This document shows, piece after piece, positions 33,670 to 46,290 of a stretch of DNA of 64,000 nt. A program made the translations under genes and the position numbers. The notes under the pieces are model-generated. The model did no database searches. It was given only the letters and a program-made list of their open reading frames with translations, and was not told the origin of the DNA. The DNA is from Magnolia sinica (Eukaryota > Streptophyta > Magnoliopsida > Magnoliales > Magnoliaceae). Every line of letters begins with the position of its first letter. Position 1 is the stretch's first letter. The DNA lies in NCBI RefSeq assembly GCF_029962835.1, contig NC_080582.1, positions 18,298,032 through 18,362,031 on the forward strand, given 5' to 3'.

Positions 33670-34516
33670 ATTAGCTTTAGCTCACAATTATTTAGGAGTG
33701 TTGGTTCATATTAATATCAACTATACTCATAATGTATGAATTTTGAAAATTTTGGAAAATTTTCAAAAAATTCGAAATCTAAAATTCCCTAAATTTGACC
33801 CATTTAAATTGCAATTTAGGCAATAGAAAAAGGTAAACAAGACATGTTGGAACTTGACCTATAAATTCATAGAGGTTTGGTATTTTTTAAATATTTTTTA
33901 TTAAAAATAAATATATATTTTTTATTTATTAAAATCTAGTCAAATCAACTGTTAATTATCTTTGATATCTACGAATTTAGTACATCGAATATGTTAACAA
34001 CCTACTTAATATTGTTTTTCAGATAGAAAATGTTAGGAGGAAAAGGGGGACAACTCAATATTAGTTGATAGCACGGGACCCCGCTTGTTGATATTAGCCT
34101 TAGCTCACAAGTAATTAGGAGTGTTGGTTCATATTTATATCAACTATATTCTTAATGTATGAATTTTGAAAAATTTGGAAAATTTTGAAAAAATTCGAAA
34201 TCTGAAATTCCCTAAATTTGACTGATTTAAATTGCAATTTAGGCAACGGAAAAAAGCAAATGAGACATGTTGGAAGTTGACCTATAAATTCATAGAGGTT
34301 TGGTATTTTTTAAATATTTTTCATTAAAAATAAATAATTTTTTTTATTTATTAAAATCTACTTGAATCAACTGTTAATTAGCCTTGATATCTATGAATTT
34401 AGTACATCGAATATGTTAACAACCTACTTAATGTTGTTTTACCGATAGAAAATGTTAGGAGGAAAAGGGAGACAACTCAATATTAGTTGATAGCACGGGA
34501 CCCTGCTTGTTGATAA
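33670..34516. repeat. Two tandem copies of a ~423-bp unit
   Basis: Landmarks: gtgttggttcatatt at 33698 and 34121, and ttgttgata near 34086 and 34509. The copies differ by scattered substitutions and small indels (about 90 percent identical by eye). Each ends with aggaggaaaaggg...gacaactcaatattag, the same sequence that immediately precedes the hAT fragment at 34520. Confidence 0.9.
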
Positions 34517-34519
34517 TCG

Positions 34520-34830
34520 AATCAGGTCTTAGTGCAATTATTTTGGACACGAAGGGTGTCCTGCGTGATTAGTTGGATAGCATCGAAATGTTGTTGATTA
34601 TTCAAATGTTCTGAAGGAGGCGAGAGCAAAGATGAAGGTGGTTTTGAAAAGGAAAAAAAAAAAAAGAAGTGAGATTAAAGATGACTATATTGCATATGAG
34701 AGGGAGTTTAGAAAGGAGTAAGCACAAACTACGTGAGACCTTGAGGATATATAGGAGGTTGACGAGTATGAGGATGATCCCGACAACATACGCGTTGTTG
34801 GGTGTCATTACAAAAGACTATGTTGTAGAC
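34520..34830 (+). pseudogene. hAT-type transposase N-terminal fragment (BED-finger relic)
   Basis: Reading through stops and shifts gives CNYFGHEG, then VLKEARAKMKVVLKRKKKK, then EIKDDYIAYEREFRK and acidic EYEDDPDN. This order (CxxC-like finger start, a PxxVRxxM-type helix, then a Lys-rich and an acidic stretch) is that of plant hAT BED-finger proteins. The second half of the finger and the whole catalytic domain are gone. Confidence 0.55.
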
Positions 34831-34929
34831 TTTATGCTATGTTGGATTCATTATTGGAACTGTCCATGCATGGAAAATAAGGTCCACCAGAGCCTGCATA
34901 GTAAGTGGTCCAATGTCTTTTGAATATTA

Positions 34930-35400
34930 TCTCTAATGCAGGGGTATTTTCCCATGGGGCTCGAGTGGGGTCACCTATGGGATGCAGGGGCACAGTCGGG
35001 GTGGGTGGGGCCCACGGGGGAGGTCTCGTATTCGAGACTTCTCACCAGGGGTGATTAATGTGTATTTCACACCGAGCTCGAGTAGGGTAGCCCGTGGGAT
35101 GCGGGGACACACTCGGGGTATGTGCCCAGGTGATGTATGAGATAAAGGGATTAATTCGTCATACTCTAACAGTTCAAGCTTTTAGAGCAAGTGATTAATT
35201 GTCCTACATCAAATTGGTATTAGAGCGGGGGAGGTCTCGTGTTCGAGACTGCTCACCGGGAGTGATTAATGCAGAGGCATTTTCACACTAGGCCTGAGTA
35301 GGGTCCCCTGTGGGATGCAGGGGCACACTCGGAGTGGGTGGGGCTCACGGGCGAGGTCTCGTGTTCGAGACTCCTCACCAGGGATGATTAATGCGCATTT
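34930..35400. mobile_element. TRIM-like / LTR-derived repeat with Met-type primer site
   Basis: Three related blocks share ggatgc(a/g)gggcacactcgg, gaggtctcgtgttcgagact and caccrggrgtgattaatg (near 34976-35058, 35093-35275 and 35310-35395). After tcctacatc at about 35208 the sequence attggtattagagcg resembles a tRNA-Met primer site (tggtatcagagc). The layout fits a small LTR-derived element without coding capacity. Exact LTR borders were not resolved. Confidence 0.5.
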
Positions 35401-36533
35401 CATTAATTTTATTTTTTTTTGAGTGGTGATTGTAGACTTTATTTTACTAGTGTTACTTTAGTACTTAAAGTTGTTATTTTAATTATATTATTTGATGCTT
35501 AGCTGTTTGATTTTGTGTTAATTTACTAGTTGTAGGTGTTAACTTAATACAACCCAATCTAACATGACTCCTTCAAATTGCATTGGGATTGAGTGTTCAG
35601 TATACCTTAGGCCGCTTGGATTGGGTTAAGCTCCGGGCTAACTCCTCTTGTAGCCGCGTTGGGCTTGGCTTGACCTTCAACTTAACTCAACGCACGCAGA
35701 TTGCACCCCTAGTGTCTACCAAGAATATTGCCTACCACGAAAATTAGGTCAATTGTCTGTTCTAGATAACTTTTAAGTAGCTGGTCATTTCCTAATCAAC
35801 CATATTTCTAATAGGTATGACCATCCTGGTAAGCGGATGGGATGGATTTTGGTCGAAGTGTTCATGGTGGGCCAGTATCAGATAAACAACCTGAATTCTA
35901 TATAAATATACCAAGTTGCCACATGTGTTGCAAAGGTTCATAAACACTTGCTTCTCAGTCCTGCCGTGCATCTGTAACGGCTTCTCCTACCTTATGGATG
36001 TTATTTTGCTTTCTTAATTCCTTACATGTCCATCTCTACTATAAACAATATTCAAGTATTGTTTAGCCCATTTTACCCTTGCAATTGGTTAAGAGGGAGG
36101 GGCATAACTTTTCAATTTTGAAAAGGGAAATAGGATGTGTTTGGACTCTTGACTGTGGGCACTTTTGTCATTTAAATCCTTCCAACAGCCTGCTCCAACA
36201 TTCCTCCAGTTTTTGTGTAGCGTAGGCACATGTGACAGCGTGGACCCCAAGCAACACAGCTTTGTAGAGTCCATGGTAATAACTTCGTACTTCTGCTACA
36301 CTGACTCATGTTATGACATCATTTAAAAGAAAGATGAAGATCCAAAACATTGGAAAAGGCACGTGACCTTCTCTCTCCTTTTTCTTTATCGCCTGTTCTT
36401 TCCATGTGTGTTGCACATGTCTGACACTGTGTAAAGCTCTAAAATTGTCCAATTTCGGAGAATGTGGACTGTCCATGGCAATTGCCATCAAATAAACTTG
36501 GTAAATTTCATAACAATGATCTCTGTTGATAAT
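35401..36533. other. Intergenic, no gene recognised
   Basis: AT-rich and mixed sequence up to the gypsy element. Short frames on the minus strand (36089-36274, 36306-36605) show no motif. Confidence 0.5.
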
Positions 36534-37439
36534 AAAATCCAGATTACCCTCCACTTTGCACGGAGCACCTCCGAGGAACCCTGGCCCTGGACAAAGGGTT
36601 AGCAAAGGAGACCCTGGTTAAGCCGAGGGACCCTCCGATGCCTAAGTCAGGTTAAGGGAATCTAGGTCTAAGTTGAAGTGTAGGGGGAGAGAGTAAGATA
36701 TTGTATACCTGTAACAATGGGGTCTCATGGTATTTATACCTAACCATCGGATGGTTTGAGTCCTTTAATCTCGACAAGATTTGCTCAATCAATGGGATTT
36801 TCAGATCGTGGAGATATTGCACGTAGTCCAGGGATCGTGTAGCGTATCCGTGGGCGAGGTTATCGGTCACGTCTGCTTAAGGCAATTTCTTATATTAGCG
36901 TTTGAGATGTCCACATTCCGTCATGGCGTTGGCTCAGGACATCTTTCTTTGGACGAAGATGAGGACGAGGATGAGGCCTCGATTCGGATGTTCTTCTTCA
37001 GATGACGATGAGGACGAGGATGAGCCCCCGGCTCGGAAGTCCTTCTTCAGATGAAGATGAGGATGAGGATGAGCCCCTGGCTCAGATGTCCTTCTTCAGA
37101 TGAAGATGAAGACAAGGACGAGGCCCCAGCCAAGCCATTTCATCGGTGGAAGCTCACCTTGCCCGACCTAGGGTCGTCATCTTGAAATTTGATTGCGCTT
37201 GACATGATGTTCTTTTTCTAAGGTCTTATTGTCGATTTGTTAGACGCGTATTGTGTCATGAGTCCGAGTCGAGCGTCGATCTAGACGGAGTGCGACTTAG
37301 CTTCATTTATCTGTTAAGCATATTGGAGGTCTTCCTTCTCCTCAGTAGTGTTCATTATTTCAGATACTCTGGTGTGTCCGACCGAGTTAAAAAGATGTCG
37401 GTTCTCGAAATTGTAAGGTGCTCAGATCTTCCAATAACA
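36534..37439 (-). repeat. Gypsy 3' LTR (left in window)
   Basis: 906 bp. 36950-37130 contains about three tandem ~60-bp units rich in gaagatgaggacgagg, ending tccttcttcagatga. Confidence 0.9.
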
Positions 37440-38089
37440 GAAGCCCCCTACTCTTCGAGTTCGGATACGGGCTCGGAGAGCAAACATGTATGGAAGATCA
37501 GCAGTTTCCGCTATCACACCCTTTACGCATGCGTTTATTATTATGACTCTTGTGTTGAAGAAACGTGTCCTCGGATCTTTCCATCCGTGGGTCAATCCCC
37601 AGCTAATTCATGGTGACGGTTAAGATTTCGAATAATTGCTCGACCTATGGCTAACTGACACGTAGGTCCTGGGAGGTGCCCTAGCGATGCTTCCCCTGCT
37701 CAAGCGCCGAGCTCGTCGCTCAATGTCAGAACCGCTCAGCCTGGCAAAGCTCAAGCCAATAATCAGCAGCCACGTATGCTTCGAGGTCGACTCGCGATGA
37801 TTCGGCTGCGGCTATCAATGCCTAACCATTAATGCAGAGATTTTCCCTTGGCTATATAATCTTCAGCGTTTCAGAAATGCTTCTCATCTCTACATTTCGA
37901 ATTTCTGTAACTGTTGATTCCCTGAGGAGGCGATTTCCAGCAGAAGCGATTTCGGCCATCTTGAGGTTTCCGGCAGGGTGATTCCTACCGATTAGGGATT
38001 TTTTAATGGAAGCGATTTTTGGTAGTCGTTCGGTGAGCATATTTCCTCCCTTCTTTCAGCATCACTTCTTTTTCATTTGCTTCTACGAG

Positions 38090-40457
38090 ATGTCGTCTGA
38101 TATGGACGTGGTCCAAGACGGTTATGATGACTCTGAGCCAGGAAGCTTGGATGACAAGAGGGGGGCATCTGAAGGCACCTTCAAAGTTGTGCCTTTATAA
38201 CCTCCGCCCCGAAGAAACAAGGAGGTAGGGGCTCGGACTCGCCGGGTAGGTAAGAAGAAGGCCACCCGAGCCTCTAAAGAAGGGCCTACCGAGATGCCCG
38301 CGAGCGGACGAGCCTCGGAGGATGTCCCTGGAGGCTCCGTGCTGACTGAGTCCTAGATGGAGTGGATCCGTTCGAAGTTTGAGATCCCAAACTCCGTTCA
38401 GATAAGGGCACCCGAGCCCCTTGATGCCGCCGGCGCACCTGCTGAATGGAAGGTTGCCATCTTTCTCTATGCACTACAATGTGGGCTACGACTCCCCATG
38501 CACCTTTTCATTCGCGCCCTGACTGCTCACTTGGGACTGGCTCTTGGTCAGTTTACCCCCAACGCTTGGAGGGTTCTTATCTCTTCCTTCATCATCTGAC
38601 GTCAACTTGGAAACCCCGAGCTGACACCAGAGGAATTAATAAGCTTGTACCTGGTCAAGCACGGCAGCCACGAGCCATGGTACTACTTCGCGACTCGAGG
38701 CAGTAAGGGGTCAGGGCTGGTCATAAATCTCCTGTCTTCTAACAAAGACTAGAAGAATAAATGGTTCTGGGTTTCGGGCGAATGGGAGGCACCGGCGGCG
38801 GAGCTTGGAACCTTGGCGACTCGGGTTCCCACCCAATTCGCTACACCAGGTCGGGTATTACACACACTTTCTTTTTTTATACACCTCTCCTTTCTATTGT
38901 AATCGGACTAAGGTTTTTCTCTTATTTTTGTAGATTTTTTGAGAGGTTCGCCTCTCCTTACCTCGGACCAGAAAAATCAAGTCGCCAAGGCTAGTGCACG
39001 ATCAGGAGAACTTCGCTCCTTGTTAGACCTGATCACGGCCACTAATCTCCATTGGTCCAGGCTGTGCAAATCTGAACCGCTCCCCACCTCCTTTAGTAAG
39101 TCTTTTTGTAGCTCCTTTGAAAGGATTGGATCTCTTAGTTTGGTTGCTGATCTATTATTTTTTTACGTAGGTATGGCTGAGGCAGCCAGGTCCCAGAAGA
39201 GGAAGGCCGCCCCGACTGTCGATGAGATGCTAAGGGCCTAACCCTGAACAAAGACGACCGTTCGGAGAAGGTAGGTGGCACCTCAATGCGAGGGGCCCTC
39301 GACCCCAGTTTCTTTTACTGTAGCTCCAGCTGTAGCTTCAATTTTTGTTGCTGCAGTTTCGGCTGCAGCGTTTATTGCTGCTGAGGTCACTGCTATCAAT
39401 GTTGCGGCTTCAACCTCCGCTATCGCCCCTCACACTACCGAAGTACCCCCAGTAGCCCCCGAGGTCTGCATAGTTGTTCCCTCCTCATCCGAACATGAAA
39501 AAAGCCGTTCAGATGGCTAATGTTATGCTCTCCCCCCTCCCCCCCGAGATTGGGAATGATCTCGGCAATGAGGGTCAAGCCTCGGCAAGCAGCAGGACTG
39601 GGGCCGAGGGGGCGGCTGAGTCAGCTCTAATGTGGACCAGCAGAGAGAGGTTTGAGCTGAGTTACCATATGTCCTGCTCGGTCCGCTGGGCTTCCAAGCA
39701 TGCTCCTGAGGAGGAGATAGCTGGCCTTCTCACCAAATCGGACGAATCTTTCATCAACGACTTAGCTTCCGTCTTTTATCGGGTATTTCTGTCAACTTTT
39801 CTTATCTTTTAGCATTTACTACTTCCGAATGCTCATTATTTTGTTTTCATCCAGTCCGTCCCAAGGCTCCTTTTGACTTGGGAGAGATTGAGGGAGCTTG
39901 CGAAGAAAGACGCTGAGGTAGGGGCTCTTAGGTGTGAGATGGGAACCTTGAGGGATGAGGCCATGTTCCTCTAGATGGAGCTGGCTAAACTGTGTCAACA
40001 ACTGGATGACGGAAAGGCTCGTGAGCTCTAGCTGAAGGGGGTCATGAGTGATCTCGAGGCTAGTTGCGGTGCTGCTGCCACTGAGCTAACCCAGGCTAGG
40101 GCCTCGCTTGCCAAGGAGAATACTCGATTGGGGGAAGTCCTGGAGCGGACCAGAGTGGAGGCTGCAGAAGAATAGAGATGAGTTGACTCAAGGGCGAAGG
40201 AGGCTTAGCGAGCCAAGGACGAGGTCTCCTAGGCTGCGGCGGTGGCCGCTGTAGTGGACTCCTTCAAGGCTTCAGAGGAGAGAGCCGCTGAAGCTACTAA
40301 TTTTTACAATTGTGGCTTCGATGCTTATATTGAAGCGGTCCAGGATCTGTACCCGGACCTTAATCTTGAGTCTCTGCTGCCTGAAGATGCAGGGGAGAAG
40401 CCTCTGAAGATATCCGCCCAGATCAGGCCTCTGGCCCTCACGCTCCTCCTCCTCTGA
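38090..40457 (+). pseudogene. Antisense extra ORF (aORF) of the Tat element, Transposase_28-like
   Basis: Opposite in strand to gag-pol. Start ATG 38090 (MSSDMDVVQDGYDDSEPG). A conserved globular block lies at 38357-38760 (MEWIRSKFEIPNSVQIRAPE, YALQCGLRLPMHLFIRAL, FTPNAWRVLI, then EPWYYFATRG and KNKWFWVSGEW). This resembles the plant 'putative gypsy type transposon' domain PF04195. An Ala/Pro-rich spacer follows (39275-39520). A long coiled coil comes next (39860-40300), and the C-terminus has FDAYIEAVQDLYPDLNL. Stops include TAG at 39972, 40029, 40173, 40206 and 40230 and TGA at 40179. Each stop fits Gln (CAG) or Trp (TGG) altered by one transition. Its role in such elements is unknown. Confidence 0.75.
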
Positions 40458-41247
40458 CCGCGTAGTTTGGAATATTTTCATTTTTATGGCTTTTTGAACT
40501 TATCTTTTTGATGAATGATTTGTAGATATTATTTTTTGATCCTTTGGAAAGGGTGTGTGGATGATGATTTTTCCTTATATGTTAATTCGTAGTCAATTCT
40601 TGAATGTTGATTGTTGACCGTTGATTGCCGAACTGGCCTGTTGACAGGTCGGTTTGGTTTGGGGGATTGCTGAGCCTATCCTTTGACGGCTTGGCTCATT
40701 TCAATGCCTCTTTGTAGAACTTTGAATCTTCATAATATTGTCATTGTTTGGTCTGGACCCCTAAGGGATCAGCCTCTCCCACGATTGGTGAGCAACTTCT
40801 TAATTTATCCATCAATCGGACGACAAACCAACTCCTCTGTAGGGGAGTCGGGTCATCTATTGGCTTTTCCCTCGATCATGAGGAGATGCCCTGTAGAATT
40901 TTCATGGGATAACGTACTAACTCCTTTTTAAGGGATCAGCTCGTTAAGTCCACCTCTGCATATGAGAGGGAACTTTTACTTAGTAGATAATCCATTCGTG
41001 TAGATGGGAAGAGATGTATTTCATTGAGAGGCTTAAAGGCTAGTCACTCAGAAGCGTACATTTATTGAGAGCCTTAAAGGCTTGTCACTCGAAGGCGTAC
41101 ATTTATTGAGAGCCTAAGGCCATTCCTTTAAGGATAGTAGACTTTCAGATGCTCGGCATTCCATGGGTGGGGTAGTTAACGGCTCTCGAGATCTTCTAAA
41201 TGATAGGAGCCTAGTTTGGTCGATCGGACCACACAGTAAGGCTCTTC

Positions 41248-44200
41248 CTAGTTAGGCCCGAGCGCCCAAGCCCCCAGTTCTGCAGTGTTCTGGAAGACTC
41301 GGCAAAGGACTAAGTCCCCTGGATGGAACCGCCTGGTCTTGACTTTAGAATTGTAGAACTTTGACACCTGTTGATGTCGAGCGACGGCCCGGAGTTTAGA
41401 AATATCTCTGGCTTCTTCTAGTAGATCTAGGTTTGCTGCAATCTGCTCGGTATTTTGGTTCTCCTGATAGTTTCTGACCCATGTTGTAGGGAGACCGATC
41501 TCGACAGGTATCATTGCCGTAGGAAAGTGAGAACAAAGTTTCTCCAGTGGACAATTGAGTCGTAGTCCTGTAAGCCCAAAGGATGAATGGGAGCTCCTCG
41601 GCCCAATTTCCCTTTGCTTTTTCTAACTTTGTTTTGAGGTGCTATTTGATGACCTTGTTAACTACTTCTACCTGTCCATTGGATTGTAGATGCCGAGGCG
41701 AAGAATATGCGTTTGTGATACCGAGCCCCTGACACATGCCTCGGAACTTTTCGTTGTCAAACTGCCTGCCATTATCAGACACAATGGTACACAGAATCCC
41801 GAATCGGTAGATGATGTTTTTCCAGACGAAGTTAATCACCTTTTATTCTGTAATTTTTACGACGGGCTCGGCCTCAGCCCACTTGGTGAAGTAGTCAACT
41901 ACGACGATGGCAAACCTAACTTACCCCTTTCCTGTGAGCAAGGGGCCAATGATATCAATCCCCTACTAAGTAAACGGCCACAGACCACTTATGGGAGTCA
42001 TTTCTTCTGCGGGTTACCTCAGCACAGCTGCATAACATTGGCATTTGTCGCACTTTTGCACGTATTTCTTCGAATCTTCCCTGAGGGTTGGCCAAAAATA
42101 TCCTTGTCGGAGTATCTTTAGGGCCAAGGCTCGGCCGCCAGAATGGTTCCCATAGATTCCTTCATGAATCTCCTGAATCACATAATCTGCCTCGTCGGGT
42201 CGGAGGCACATGAGGTAGGGCTAAGAATGCCCTTTCTTATATAGCGTACCGTCCAAGACAATGTACCATGCCACTCTGACCCTCAAGCGCCTTGCTTCCA
42301 ACCTATCCGAGAGGACTTCACCAGATGTGAGGTACCTATAAATCGGGTCCATCCAGCTCGGAGTATCATCTACTGGGTTGACTGGTTTCTTCTCCATCTG
42401 CTTGATGCTCAGGTGTTCTATGAACTCCATGGAAATGATTCGCGAGATCTTCCCTTCCATGGCCGAGGCTAGCTTCGTTAAGGCATCGGCCCATGAATTT
42501 TCTACTCTAGGGATTTGATGGGTGGTGCAACTCCAAAATCTTTCAATCAATTTTCTTGCATCGTCTAGATAAGCAATCATTCTTCTTTCCTTGGCTTCAT
42601 ACTCAGTGGAGATGTGGTTCACTACTAGCTGGGAATTGCATTGGACCTGAACAGACTGGACCCCCAAACTTGCTGCCAGTTTGAGTCCAGCGAGCAGAGC
42701 CTCGTATTCCACCTCATTGTTAGAGGCCTTGAATTCAAGTCTGATCGCGTACTAGATGGGCGTGGAATTAGGTGCAATTAGGATAATCCCTGCTCCAGCA
42801 TGTTTGGCATTAAACAACCCATCCACATAAAGAACACATCCCAGTTCTGATGTCGCCTTTTGATCATTTGGGGGAACAGGTGAAGGAGTCATCTCGACTT
42901 CACTACTGATCTCTTCTTCACTCGAAATGGTGAATTTTGCAATGAAGTCGGCCACGACTTGACCCTTAATTGTTGTCCACGAACGAAACTGGATGTCAAA
43001 CTCACCAAGTTCGATGGCCCACTTGGTTAGCTGACTTGAAACTTTGGGCCTCTGGAGAACTTGTTTAAGAGGAGAATCAGTCAACATCACGACAGAATGA
43101 GCTTGAAAGTAAGGGGCGTAACCTCCGAGCTGAGACGAGGAGACTGAGTGCTAGCTTCTCCAGAGGTAGATATCTCGTCTCAGCGAGCACCATGGCCTTA
43201 CTGACATAATAGACGGGGTGTTGTTTGCCTCCCACCTCTCTAATCAGGGCCGAGCTGACGGCCGAGGTCGATACTGCGAGGTACAGGAACAGGGGCTCAC
43301 CTTCTTCGGGTTTGGACAACTTGGGTGGTGAGCCCAAGTACTGTTTCAGTTGCTGGAAGGCTTGGTCGCATTCCGACGTCTATTCTACCTTCTTATGACC
43401 CTTCAACTGTTGAAAGAAGGGGATACATTTATCTGTGACTCTGGAAATGAAACGTCTGAGTGCGGCTACTCGTCCTGTAAGACATTGTATTTCCTTGACA
43501 GTCCGAGGCGAACTCATGTCGAGGAGTACTTTGATCTTGTCGGGGTTTGCTTCAATGCCTCTCTGGTTGACCTGAAACCTGAGGAGTTTACCAGAGCCAA
43601 CTCCGAAGGCACACTTCGCGGGATTCAGCTTCATTTGATATTCTTGGAGGATGGCGAAAGTTTCTCCGAGATCTGTTAGGTGGTCGGATGCCTTAACGTT
43701 TTTTTACGAGCATGTCGTCGACATACACTTCCATCGTATGTCCAATTTACTTGGCGAACATTTGATTCACCAATCTCTGATATGTGGCCCCAGCATTTTT
43801 CAAGCCAAACGGCATGACCCGGTAACAGTATAGTCCCTTGTCCATGACGAAGGTAGTCTTCTATCTGTCTGGAGGGTGCATCACAATCTGGTTATATCCG
43901 GAGTAAGTGTCTAGGAAGAAAAGTAGTTCGTATCCTGCTATGCTGTCTACCAGCTGATCAATTTGAGGTAATGGGAAGCTATCCTTCAGACACGCCTTAT
44001 TCAGATCCGAGTAGTCTACGCAGACCCACCATTTTCCGTTAGCTTTCTTGACAAGGACCACATTCGCAATCCAGTCAGGATAGTGTACCTCCTCTATAAA
44101 GCCGACATCGAGTAGGATGGAGACTTCGTCGACTATGGCTTCGTATCGCTCAACATCGAACGGTCTCCTCTTTTGCTTAACGGGTCTGTGATCCGGGTCC

Positions 44201-44715
44201 ACATTCAACCTGTGAACCATGACATCCGGAGAGATTCCAGGCATATCTCTGTGGTACCATGCGAAGACATCCCTGTGCTTTCGTAGGAAGGCTAGCATCT
44301 CGGACCGCTGCTCAGGGTTTAACGATGCTCCGAGCTGAACAGTCCTGCTCGAGCTTACCTCGTCGAGCGGTACTTTCTCCAAGTCTTCCACGAATGAACC
44401 CTCCGCAGGTCCTCTAGGGTCTAGCATGTTGACGGTGAGTGCTTGCTTCACCGACCCTTTCTTGACTACTATAGCATAACATCTCCGAGCTTCGCGCTGG
44501 TCACCTCGGAGGTAACCTATCCCACCCTCGGCGGGGAATTTCATTATCAGATAATAGGTGGAGACAACTGCCCTCATTGCATTGAGAGAAGGTTTACCCA
44601 GGATGACGTTATCTATCGATGACACATTGACAACGAGAAAGTCCACCATGAGGGTGACTTGGTGTTGTCCTTCTCCCGCAGTCACAGGGAGGGAGATGGC
44701 TCCCACGGAGATCAC
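41248..44715 (-). pseudogene. Gypsy pol: RT, RNase H, second RNase H, integrase
   Basis: RT starts in 44715-43861 (LKHRDVFAWYHRDMPG-type entry, CVDYSDLNKACLKDSFPLP, FLDTYSGYNQI, where Tyr replaces the usual Ala). The catalytic YVDD lies at 43725-43714. 43634-43380 is the connection (KCAFGVGSGKLL). 43337-43077 is RNase H (PVYYVSKAM). 42900-42221 is the second RNase H ([31 protein letters not shown]). Integrase begins with HEGIYGNHSGG and QKCDKCQ (42211-42014), its core is at 41839-41642 (IVSDNGRQF, SNGQVEVVN) and its C-terminus at 41514-41248 (FHPGDLVL). Frames shift between blocks. Confidence 0.88.
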
Positions 44716-46290
44716 TCTTTCTCCGATAAAGCCATGCAGGGGGTCTTCACAGGTCTGAAATGGGACCTTAGAACCCCTATTCTTTCAAAAGCCTCGAAGT
44801 AAATTACATCTGCTGAACTTTCGGTGTCGATCAGGATGCGGTACACCTTGTAGTTGGCTATAGTCATAGTAACCACTAGGGCGTCGTCGTGGGGATGCTG
44901 GATCCCACATGCATCATCTTCTGAGAAGGTCATGCTACACGAACTGACACAAAGTTCTTTGTTCAAATGGATGTTGTGTTCCGGATCGGACCTCCGACAG
45001 TAGGCTTTCCGAGCCCTGTTCGAATCTCCTCCTCTAGATGAGCCCCCAAAAATGGTGCGAATTTCGGTTGGATCTTCCGTGGTGTTATTTGGCTCTTCTT
45101 TCCGAGAGGTTCTTTCTTCCTTGGTATATCGGCGCAGATGCCCCTTTCGAATAAGGGCTTTAATCTCATCTTTGAGATCCACACAATCAGCTATGTTGTG
45201 ACCGTGATCCCGATGGAAGTGGCAGTATTTGTATTTGTCTCGATGATCTGGGTCGGCCCTTATACAAACAGGCCAATTCAGAAGTTTGTGCCCTTTGATG
45301 TCCAATAGAATTTTCTCATCCGACGTGTTTAGGGGGGTGTAGGAATGAAATTTACCCTCCGATTTTCTGCTCGGACGACGATCGTGAGGGACACGGTCAT
45401 CTAGTCCTTTGCTGGATGGCTGAGGTTCTTCGTTCCTTGGTCTCTTCCCCTTGCCTATCGGTTCTGTCACTTGAACATTTTTGCGGGCGTTAGAGAATTC
45501 CTTGGCGTTAGTATACTTCTGAGCCCTGGCGACAAGGTCTGTTAACGTCTTCGGTGGATTCTTTCCAATGGAGAAAGTGAATTTTCCTTCTTTTAGGCCG
45601 CTGAATACGTCAACGAGCGTCATCTTATCGATGTAATCTTCTACCTGCAATGCTTCCTCATTGAAGCGAACAATGTAGTCCTTCAACGACTCCTTATTCT
45701 CTTGCTTGATGGTGTTAGGTGAGTATTGGGTTTCCGACTTCTCTTACCGCTTATGAATTAGATAAGGAATAATTGACTCAGATCCGCGAAGAAACCAACG
45801 GAATTGGGCTTGAGCTGATGGTACCAACTCCGAGCGGATCCCGTGAGGGTGATCAAAAATCCCCTACACATCATCGCGTCCATTGCCATCTGGATTTGCA
45901 TCCGTGAACGGTAAGCTTCCACATGCTCGGATGGGTCACCGGATCCAGAGTACTGGATGACGGGAGGTATCCAAAACCTCTATGGCATCACCTCGTCCAT
46001 GATTGTAGAGGTGAAAGGAGGATCGGTCTCTTCCATCATTGCTTAAACAGCCGCGGGAACCGATGAGGGTGGTTGCTTCTTTTCTAGTGTTAGAATCTTG
46101 TTGTTGAGCTCCGCGAACCGTGTTTCCCAAGGATCTTTATTCTCAGCTACTATTTCCTGAGTGTTTTCTATTTTGGGAGTCCTCCTTCCGCTCCTCCGTT
46201 CCAGCTCGTGGCGGAGATCCGTCGGTGCCAGGGCCAAGGTGACCAAGGCATTTGTCGGAGCTTGAGTTGCTGTGTTTCGAGCCAAAACTC
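44712..46290 (-). pseudogene. Gypsy gag and protease
   Basis: Gag begins around 46290 and contains the retrotransposon gag core (GSGDPSEHVEAYRSRMQIQM, then MCRGFLITL and SARSWYHQL near 45990-45820). A separate long frame at 45686-44712 reads KDYIVRFNEEALQVEDY, then the Tat-type finger-like block YKYCHFHRDHGHNIADC, and ends with the protease. The protease active site reads ILIDTESSAD: the Gly after Asp-Thr is Glu (GGA to GAA), which should abolish activity. Stops separate the pieces. Confidence 0.85.

Noticed and set aside
35010-35060. Possible tRNA gene because of gtgttcgagact (B-box/T-arm-like)
   Set aside because: No acceptor stem, D-arm or anticodon arm could be formed around it, and it recurs as part of a dispersed repeat.
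34930-35400. Cassandra TRIM (5S rRNA in the LTR)
   Set aside because: No 5S rRNA-like promoter or body sequence was seen.
37251-37616. 121-codon frame at the edge of the gypsy LTR
   Set aside because: It spans the LTR end and tail, and the same region in the other LTR is not open. No motif.
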